47,233 nucleotides of DNA. Source: Actinomycetota bacterium (lineage in GTDB: Bacteria > Actinomycetota > Acidimicrobiia > Acidimicrobiales > VFJN01). Shown here piece after piece: positions 41,509 through 47,233 of the stretch (position 1 is its first letter; each line of letters begins with the position of its first letter). The translations under genes were made by a program, and so were the position numbers. The stretch covers positions 1 to 47,233 of the forward strand of contig VFJN01000005.1 of assembly GCA_009886035.1 (NCBI GenBank), in the 5' to 3' direction. The notes below the pieces were generated by a model. It worked only from the letters and a program-made list of their open reading frames with translations. It was not told the DNA's origin and did not search any database.

Positions 41509-43572
41509 ATGCCTCCCTTCATCCCCCGACTCGTGGCCTGCGCCGCCCTTCTCCTTGGTGTCCTTGGAGATGCATCACCGAGCGTCGCCTCCGCCACTGC
41601 GGTTCCGGTCCTTACCGCTACCGTCACCACCCGCTACGTAGGCGAGGGGCCATTCCAGGCGGTTCTCTCCGCCGCCGCCGCCACCCCTCGCAGCTGCGCC
41701 ATCAGCGACAACGGTTTGGCGGCGCTGATTCTGGCGCCGGTATTCAAAGAGTCCTCCGCCGCCACCACCGCCACATCATCGCCGTCGCCGATGACCCTGT
41801 CGCGTTATGACGAATGGTCGGGGGTGTTCGGCACCACCACTTCCGCCGACGCCAACTATGGCCTCTACGCTTTTCGAAACCCATACACCGCGTACCCGCG
41901 GGCGTACTGGAATCCGGGGATCGGTATTTGGCAGTACGATTCGGCCGGGTTGGGGGCACCCTTAACGACCGTCGAGGCGATGGATGTTCGCGTGGTGGCG
42001 GCGGAGGTTGCCCGGGTGATGGCGTCGCGGTACTGCAACCCTCCGACCTACGTGGTGGGCCACGGGGCCCCGTTCACAGATCAGGAGCGCCGGTACGCGG
42101 CCTGGGGCGACTGGGGCTTCCCGTGCACGTTGTGCCAGACCTACTTCGGCGAAATGACGGCATCGGTGCCGTATTTCGCCAATGTGCAAACGGTGCCAGG
42201 AATCGACGCGCTCGGGGGCACGGTCGCTCGCACCTGTTCGCTGCCGGATGTGGCATCGCCGATGCCGTGTTGGTACGTGCAACCAGTGGTGGGGGTGATC
42301 CAGGGATCCACGGCGTGGGCCACCTACAAAATCGATGGGGGGGGAAACCCCACGTCAGCACCCGCTCCGTTGTCGGCTCCGTTCTATGTGGTCGATCGGG
42401 GGACGACGGAGGAACGTCATTGGCTGACGGCTGATACCGGCTACTCCATCGACATCATGGCGAGCCGCACGATCGGTAAGAACGCCCGGCCTCGTTCCTC
42501 GCAGGCCGGATCCGGGCTGACCTGGTTGTCTTCCTCGGGGCTCTGTGATCTCACCGCGGTGCGCGGTGCCTGCCGGCCGTTGCCACCGCCGGGGATTTCT
42601 TCCGCCTACCCCACCATCGTGGCGGTGGCCAGAGCCATTCCCCTCGACGCCGATGGCGACCAACGCGGTGACGTGTTGCTCTATGGCCCCGGTAGCGTCA
42701 GCGACACGCTGCTGAAGGGGTCGGGCACGGGCACCTTCAGCGCGCTGCCGGTGACGGTCAACCTTGTCTACGACTCCGTCATCGCCGGCGACGTTGACGG
42801 CGATGACGACGACGACGTGTTGTTCTACAACAGGGCCAGCGGATTGACCTTCCTCTGGCGATCCAACGGGAACGGCACCTTCACCACCGTGGGGGGGATG
42901 ACGCCGGGAGCGGGGATGGTGCCGTTGTTGGTCGATCGTGATTGCGATGGAGCACAGGAACTGTTCTGGTACGGCGCCGGTGCTCTGGCCGACCAGGTGT
43001 GGGACTTCTCGGGGGGCACAGTGAAGTCGTCGGCCGTGTCGGTGTCGGGCCAGTATCAGCCCTTCGTCGGTGATTTTGACGGCAACGGCTGTGATGACAT
43101 TTTCTTCTACGCCGCCGGGGATGGTCCCGATTATCTCTGGCTCCACAAGATCGCCGGGGGCTACCTGTCCCTCTACCGCCCGGTCAACGGGTTCTACAAC
43201 CCGCGCGTCGGCGATTTCGATGGCGACAACGTTGACGACGTGCTCTGGCACGGCCCGGCGGCAGCCCCCGACAGCATCTGGTACGGAGGGCCGGGCGGGG
43301 CCATCACCGTTTCGTCCTTCGTGGTCAACGGCTCCTACATCCCCGTGGTGCTGGATCTTTTCGGGGCCGGACACTCCGATGTGGTGTGGTACGCCATGGG
43401 TCCCGCGCCCGATTTCTTATGGCGTTTCAGCGGACGGGGAGTGTGGTCGAGCTCGGGACTGGTGTTGCCCAGCCTGCAGGAAGCGGTGGTGGGCGGTTTC
43501 AGCGGCGGGGGCGCCCCCGGCATCTTCTGGTACGGGCTCGGGGCGTTGGTGGACTCAGTCTGGTACCGGTGA
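41509..43572 (+). CDS. secreted protein with lysozyme-like N-terminal domain and seven FG-GAP/VCBS repeats
   Basis: A 687-residue exported protein (signal: LVACAALLLGVLG with SPSVASA). The N-terminal domain (about 60-370) has VFKESS (Glu 81), ANYGLYAFRNPYTAYP and WNPGIGIWQYDSAGLGA (137-153). This is reminiscent of transglycosylase/lysozyme folds, where a catalytic Glu is followed by a GLMQ-like motif; that assignment is inference. Cysteine pairs in this part fit an extracellular protein. From about 380 seven FG-GAP-type repeats follow (GDVDGDDDDDVLFY, GDFDGNGCDDIFFYAAG, GDFDGDNVDDVLWHGP) with the same D-LW motifs as the divergent CAP protein. The 95-122-base gap between the two genes holds both promoters; TAAGAT at 41470-41475 fits a minus-10 element. 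Confidence 0.8.
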   Translation: MPPFIPRLVACAALLLGVLGDASPSVASATAVPVLTATVTTRYVGEGPFQAVLSAAAATPRSCAISDNGLAALILAPVFKESSAATTATSSPSPMTLSRYDEWSGVFGTTTSADANYGLYAFRNPYTAYPRAYWNPGIGIWQYDSAGLGAPLTTVEAMDVRVVAAEVARVMASRYCNPPTYVVGHGAPFTDQERRYAAWGDWGFPCTLCQTYFGEMTASVPYFANVQTVPGIDALGGTVARTCSLPDVASPMPCWYVQPVVGVIQGSTAWATYKIDGGGNPTSAPAPLSAPFYVVDRGTTEERHWLTADTGYSIDIMASRTIGKNARPRSSQAGSGLTWLSSSGLCDLTAVRGACRPLPPPGISSAYPTIVAVARAIPLDADGDQRGDVLLYGPGSVSDTLLKGSGTGTFSALPVTVNLVYDSVIAGDVDGDDDDDVLFYNRASGLTFLWRSNGNGTFTTVGGMTPGAGMVPLLVDRDCDGAQELFWYGAGALADQVWDFSGGTVKSSAVSVSGQYQPFVGDFDGNGCDDIFFYAAGDGPDYLWLHKIAGGYLSLYRPVNGFYNPRVGDFDGDNVDDVLWHGPAAAPDSIWYGGPGGAITVSSFVVNGSYIPVVLDLFGAGHSDVVWYAMGPAPDFLWRFSGRGVWSSSGLVLPSLQEAVVGGFSGGGAPGIFWYGLGALVDSVWYR

Positions 43573-43589
43573 TCATCTAGGCTCTAGAG

Positions 43590-44582
43590 GTGGACCCAGT
43601 CACTGATCACGTCGACAACGTCTATTGGGCCGAGGTCGATCCGTTGGCCGAAAATAATTCCCACGCACTGGCGCTGGCGTGGGTGGGTTCCAACAAGCGG
43701 GTCTTGGAACTAGGCCCCGCCGCCGGTCATTTCACCCGAGCACTGGTGGCCAACGGGTGTCGGGTGGTGGCCATCGAGCGTGATGCCCTGGCCGCTACTT
43801 CCTTGCAATCGGTGGCCGAGCGGGTCATCGTCGGGGATCTCTCGGATCCCGCCGTGGTGGCCTCGGCCATCGACGATGAGCGTTTCGATGTGGTCCTCGG
43901 GGGCGACGTGCTGGAGCACTTGCCCGATCCGCTGAGCGTGCTCCAAGCCTGTCGGGCGGCCCTCAAGCCCGGGGGCTATGTCGTGCTCTCGCTGCCCAAT
44001 ATCGCCCATGCCGATGTAAAGCTTCAGTTGCTGGCGGGTCGGTTCCGGTATGGCGATTTTGGGCTACTGGACCGGACGCACCTGCACTTCTTCACCTTGG
44101 AGTCCATCCAGGAACTCGTGGACGGTGCCGGCCTGGTCATGGTGGACCTGCGGCGCGTGATCGTTCCGGTGTTCGGCAGCGAACAGGCGGTGGATCCCGC
44201 CAGCGTATCGCCGGCGCTTCTGGCGGAGGTGGTGGCCGATGCCGAGTCCGAGACGTACCAGTTCGTGCTTCGGGCGGTCGCCCATGATGGCGATGTGGAG
44301 ATCGCCAATCTGGCCGGCCGGGTGGTTGAGTTGGGGACGGCCCTTGATCGGGAGCGAGCCCGGTTGGTGGTGGCAGAGGCTGAGCTGGAGTCCACTCGTG
44401 CTGCGCTGAATCAAGCCACCACCGCACTCGATCAAACCACCACCGCACTCGAGGAATCGGCCGGCTGCGCCGAGGGCTTCGAGGCGCAGTGCCACGAACT
44501 TGCCGCGCATGTCGTCGCGCTGCAATCCACCCGCGGCTACCGGATGCTGGCGCCGCTGCGTTGGCTTTCCGGGCGTCGCTGA
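43590..44582 (+). CDS. class I SAM-dependent methyltransferase with coiled-coil tail
   Basis: A 330-residue protein from GTG 43590, which has only a weak GAGG-like site. Residues about 30-220 are a Rossmann-type methyltransferase: [15 protein letters not shown] (SAM motif I), [23 protein letters not shown] (motif II with HLPDP) and [17 protein letters not shown] segment like [16 protein letters not shown] is typical of methyltransferases in polysaccharide gene clusters. Residues about 240-310 form a heptad-like coiled coil, including a 21-base tandem duplication. It lies 10 bases upstream of the broken WbsX-like gene, so both probably served a surface glycan. Confidence 0.88.
   Translation: MDPVTDHVDNVYWAEVDPLAENNSHALALAWVGSNKRVLELGPAAGHFTRALVANGCRVVAIERDALAATSLQSVAERVIVGDLSDPAVVASAIDDERFDVVLGGDVLEHLPDPLSVLQACRAALKPGGYVVLSLPNIAHADVKLQLLAGRFRYGDFGLLDRTHLHFFTLESIQELVDGAGLVMVDLRRVIVPVFGSEQAVDPASVSPALLAEVVADAESETYQFVLRAVAHDGDVEIANLAGRVVELGTALDRERARLVVAEAELESTRAALNQATTALDQTTTALEESAGCAEGFEAQCHELAAHVVALQSTRGYRMLAPLRWLSGRR
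44410..44451 (+). repeat. 21-base tandem duplication in the methyltransferase coiled coil
   Basis: Two adjacent 21-base units (44410-44430 and 44431-44451) differ at one base (G or A at the sixth position). Each encodes one heptad of the coiled coil (QATTALD and QTTTALE), so the duplication lengthens it by exactly one heptad and keeps the frame. Slippage at this repeat could change the length of the stalk. Confidence 0.8.
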
Positions 44583-44592
44583 CCGGCACCCC

Positions 44593-45910
44593 ATGTCGAT
44601 CGGGCCCGCTGATCGTCCGCTTGTCGTTGCGTTCTACCTGCCGCAATTTCACCCGGTGCCGGAAAACGACGCGTGGTGGGGCTAGGGGTTCACCGAGTGG
44701 ACGAACGTGGTGACGGCTCAGCCCCTCTTCGACGGCCACTACCAGCCCCACCTTCCTGGCGCGCTGGGCTTCTACGACCTGCGGTTGCCCGAGGTGCGGG
44801 CCCACCAGGCGGCCATCGCCTCCGTCCACGGCATCGACGGCTTTCTCTACTACCACTACTGGTTCGGTGGCCGGCGGGTGCTCGATCGCCCCTTCGACGA
44901 GGTCCGCCGCACGGGCCACCCTCAGTTTCCGTTTGCACTGTGCTGGGCGAACGAGAACTGGACCCGGGCGTGGGATGCCGGGCAGCACGAGGTGCTGCTC
45001 GAGCAGAGCTACGGGCCGGAAGAGCGCGCCGAGCACCTCGCCTACCTGGTGGATGCCTTCGCGGACGAGCGCTACCTGCGCATCGACGGGCGGCCCCTCT
45101 TCGCCATCTACCGAGTGGGGGCGTTGCCCGAGGCCACCCGGGTTTGTGGCTGAGCTGCGCACGGCGGCCCTGGCCGCCGGGGTGGGCGACCCGTACATCA
45201 TCAAGTTCGACACCCACGGCAACTTCGAGGACCGGGCCACCACGGGGTGCGATGCCGCCGCCCAGTTCTTTCCCCACGGCACCACGGAGATCGGCCTCGA
45301 GGATCACCGACTTCCCCTCGGGAACCCGGCCAACCTCGTGATCTCCTACGACGATGTCGTTGCGACGCTGCGACAGCAACCAGTGCCCGCGTGGACTCGC
45401 TACGAGTGCGTCACGCCGGGGTGGGACAACACGGCGCGTCGGGGGGATGGCCGTAGCCTGGTGGTGCATGGTTCCGTCCCGGAGGTCTACGAAACATGGC
45501 TCCGCGAGGTGGTGCAGCGGGCGGGGGACCGAACGGATCTGGGGCCGGGAATCGTGTTCGTGAACGCGTGGAACGAGTGGGCCGAGGGGGCCCATCTCGA
45601 GCCCGACGCCCGCTGGGGCGACGCCTTTCTGCGGGCGACAGGGCGCGCGGTGCGGGGTCATGAGCCGGTTGCGTCGACGGTGTCGCTCCCATCACCGGCC
45701 ACCGCGCCGCCGACCGCGAACTTCGAGGAACTCTACGGGCGGCTCTACGCCCGGTATGTGGATCTGCAACGTCGCCTGAGCGCGGTGGACCTGGCGGCCT
45801 AGCGGCGTCTCGAGCACGCCGTCGGTTCGCTGCAGGCCGAACTACGCGAGGAGCAAGCCCTCACCGCTCGCCTGGCCGCCGCCCTTAGTGGTGGCGGCCA
45901 GCCCGACTGA
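44593..45910 (+). pseudogene. WbsX-like glycan biosynthesis protein, broken by two TAG codons and a frameshift
   Basis: The frame begins at ATG 44593 with [20 protein letters not shown], the hallmark start of the WbsX/glycosyltransferase-WbsX family (about 350-400 residues, found in O-antigen and surface polysaccharide clusters). TAG 44683-44685 follows at a position where relatives have Lys (WWGKGFTEWTNV), and GFTEWTNV continues after it. Homology runs on through FLYYHYWFGG and CWANENWTRAWD. At 45140-45143 an extra base in a GGG run shifts the frame (+1); the new frame continues ELRTAALAAGVGD through VNAWNEWAEGAHLEPD to TAG 45800-45802. After that TAG a further 35 coiled-coil codons (RRLEHAVGSLQAELREEQ) run to TGA 45908-45910. 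Three lesions make a functional product unlikely unless some are sequencing errors. Confidence 0.82.
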
Positions 45911-47210
45911 CTCGCCGCCGAGCCCACCGGGCGGCCCCTCGGACCACCCCGACGGGTCCTTCCTGTCGGGACCGGGTGGCGACGAGGGCAACCTTGGCCC
46001 GGACGCGGAGCATGAAGGACGGGTGGGGCATCGGCGACCCGACGTTGTGCGGCGGGATGGGGTGGGGGGGGTAGGGCGCCAACGCCGTGGGCTGTGGCAG
46101 CCAGGGTTCATCCACGACGACGGGGGTCCAGGAGGGGTTGGGCTGGCGGCGCGGGCCCGTGGCGTGCCGGGCGTGGTTGAGAATGGCTAGGTAGCGGTCC
46201 GCCTGCCGGTACGGTGACCAGCGCAGGAGAGCGGCTCGACGTGCGTGTTCTCCCACCGTGGTGCGATCGGCCCCGTTGGCCAGGCCGTGGCGCAAGGCGA
46301 GGGCCCATTGCTCCGGGGTGTCGGCCAGCCATCCCGTGCGGCCGGGGGTGATGGCATCCACGAAGGGAGCCGTGGGGCTGGCAATGGTGGGGGTCGCCAC
46401 CAGCGCCGCCTCGAGCCACTTGATGGCGCTCTTGGCGTTGTTGAACCGACTCCCCGGTTCCAGGGGGGCCAGGTTGATGTCGACATCGCGCAGGAGTTCG
46501 GGCAGGGCCTCCCACGCCGTCCAGGGGATGCGGTGCACGCGCTCACCCAGGGCGGCCAGCACCGCTTCGGTGGGGACGAGAGGCCCGCCCAGCCAGAGTT
46601 CGACATCGGGATGGTCCATCAGCACGCTCGCCACCGCCGCTTCGATGTGCCGCCAGTCGGCATCGTGGGTGGTGGTTCCGCTGAAGTACCCCACCCGCAG
46701 GGGCCCGGGGCGTCGCGGGCGAGCGGTGGCCACCTCGCTGGCGGCCCCCAGCGCGGCCCCCACGCCATTTTCGAATAGGTAGGCCTCGATCCCCACCACT
46801 CGGCGGGCGTGATCTACGAGTTCGGCGGTGGACCCGATGTAGGCATCGCACGCCTCCATCGTGGTGCGGTATCGCTCCACGCCCTGGAGCCACCGCGCCC
46901 TCTCGGCGGCGGGAAGCATTTGCAGAGCGGGGATTTCAGCGGCGATGGTCGGGTCGAAGATGAGGTCGTCCACATCGAACAGCACCGGAGTTCCCGCCGC
47001 TCGGATGGCCTCGATAAGGGCGAGCACCTGGGGCGTCGCCGGAACCCGATAGACCACCACAACATCGGCGACGGCCGCCCGCGCCGCCACGTCGGGGTCT
47101 CGGTAGTGGGCGATGGTGCTCGCGACGCCCCGGCGGGCGATGGCCTCGGCGGGTAGTTGGACGCGGTAGCGCAGGGGGGCGTCATCGATACCCACGACAA
47201 ACAGCACCAC
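45885..47210 (-). CDS. glycosyltransferase, GT4-like (5' end may lie outside the window)
   Basis: A 441-residue or longer protein. The C-terminal Rossmann half has RVGYFSGTTTHDADW, then VELWLGGPL, DVDINLAPLEPGSRFNNAKSA-type donor-site pattern, KWLEAALVATPTIAS and GRTGWLADTPEQWALAL, all typical of GT-B glycosyltransferases (glycosyl transferases group 1). The N-terminal half starts VLFVVGIDDAPLRYRVQ and includes VLFDVDDLIFDP, as in the rhamnosyl/GT4 proteins of actinobacterial surface clusters. First start candidate is GTG 47210, but the frame stays open to the last base of the window, so it may begin upstream. A basic C-terminal tail (RARRRVSRAGRHH-like) follows a Pro-rich segment. Its 3' end overlaps the WbsX-like remnant by 26 bases. 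Confidence 0.88.
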   Translation of the reverse strand: MVLFVVGIDDAPLRYRVQLPAEAIARRGVASTIAHYRDPDVAARAAVADVVVVYRVPATPQVLALIEAIRAAGTPVLFDVDDLIFDPTIAAEIPALQMLPAAERARWLQGVERYRTTMEACDAYIGSTAELVDHARRVVGIEAYLFENGVGAALGAASEVATARPRRPGPLRVGYFSGTTTHDADWRHIEAAVASVLMDHPDVELWLGGPLVPTEAVLAALGERVHRIPWTAWEALPELLRDVDINLAPLEPGSRFNNAKSAIKWLEAALVATPTIASPTAPFVDAITPGRTGWLADTPEQWALALRHGLANGADRTTVGEHARRAALLRWSPYRQADRYLAILNHARHATGPRRQPNPSWTPVVVDEPWLPQPTALAPYPPHPIPPHNVGSPMPHPSFMLRVRAKVALVATRSRQEGPVGVVRGAARWARRRVSRAGRHH

Positions 47211-47233
47211 ACCGAGGGGCGGGGGGGCGGCGG

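Noticed and set aside
45130-45150. Programmed frameshift in the WbsX-like gene
   Set aside because: No classical slippery heptamer in the right phase, and the gene also contains two TAG codons; an extra base in a GGG run is simpler.
441-45802. Genome-wide reassignment of TAG to an amino acid
   Set aside because: TAG ends rnhA (7430), lpd (16039), E2 (17338), the M24 peptidase (20174) and the membrane protein (21040) exactly where homology ends and the next gene begins, so it still terminates translation.
1-47233. tRNA, rRNA or CRISPR features
   Set aside because: No tRNA T-loop pattern in a suitable context, no rRNA-like stretch and no regularly spaced repeats were found; the short GGCGG-type repeats reflect codon use.

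Overview
The window is 47 kb of GC-rich DNA that looks like an actinobacterial chromosome (Actinomycetota). The gene set fits that phylum: homodimeric pyruvate dehydrogenase E1 (AceE), a DUF3516 helicase, an E2-LipB-LipA cluster, a CeoB/CeoC-like TrkA pair, an HrpA of actinobacterial length, GTG starts and many 1-4 base gene overlaps. Class Acidimicrobiia is my best guess from overall feel only. No rRNA, tRNA, CRISPR array or intact insertion sequence was seen. The window starts inside a repeat and ends in a G-rich run inside an open reading frame, so it may be a whole assembly contig.

Region 1 (1-3658) is a small accessory island bounded by two 117-base direct repeats. It holds a Tat-type secreted protein broken by an in-frame TAG, a DnaQ-like exonuclease, a small membrane protein that may also be cut by TAG, an ISL3-type transposase remnant and a Phd/PIN toxin-antitoxin pair.

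Region 2 (3655-23278) is mostly core metabolism: aceE, an RNase HI fused to a SLOG domain, a DUF3516 helicase, a small secreted protein, a HSD10-like dehydrogenase, a TIGR01777 epimerase, mscL, two TrkA proteins plus a 31-residue membrane microprotein, then a lipoate block (lpd, E2, and a single gene encoding LipB and LipA together), an M24 peptidase, a membrane protein, a PI-PLC-like lipoprotein and rsgA. AceE, E2 and Lpd can together form a pyruvate dehydrogenase complex, and the LipB-LipA protein would lipoylate E2.

Region 3 (23275-40024) has hrpA, a MarR-MFS-nitroreductase operon behind a palindromic operator, cobalamin-dependent metH, a biotin-carrier/carboxyltransferase fusion, a PduO-type cobalamin adenosyltransferase, a leucyl aminopeptidase, an unknown gene preceded by a tandem repeat, a rhodanese-ThiF protein and a flippase-like membrane protein.

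Region 4 (40010-47233) is cell-surface and glycan related: two divergent secreted proteins (CAP domain and a lysozyme-like domain) sharing FG-GAP/VCBS repeats, a methyltransferase with a coiled-coil tail, a WbsX-like gene broken by two TAG codons and one frameshift, and a glycosyltransferase running to the window end. The points I find most unusual are the LipB-LipA fusion, the RNase HI-SLOG fusion, the apparent ACG start of lpd, the island with repeat ends, and the recurrence of in-frame TAG in accessory genes at both ends of the window.
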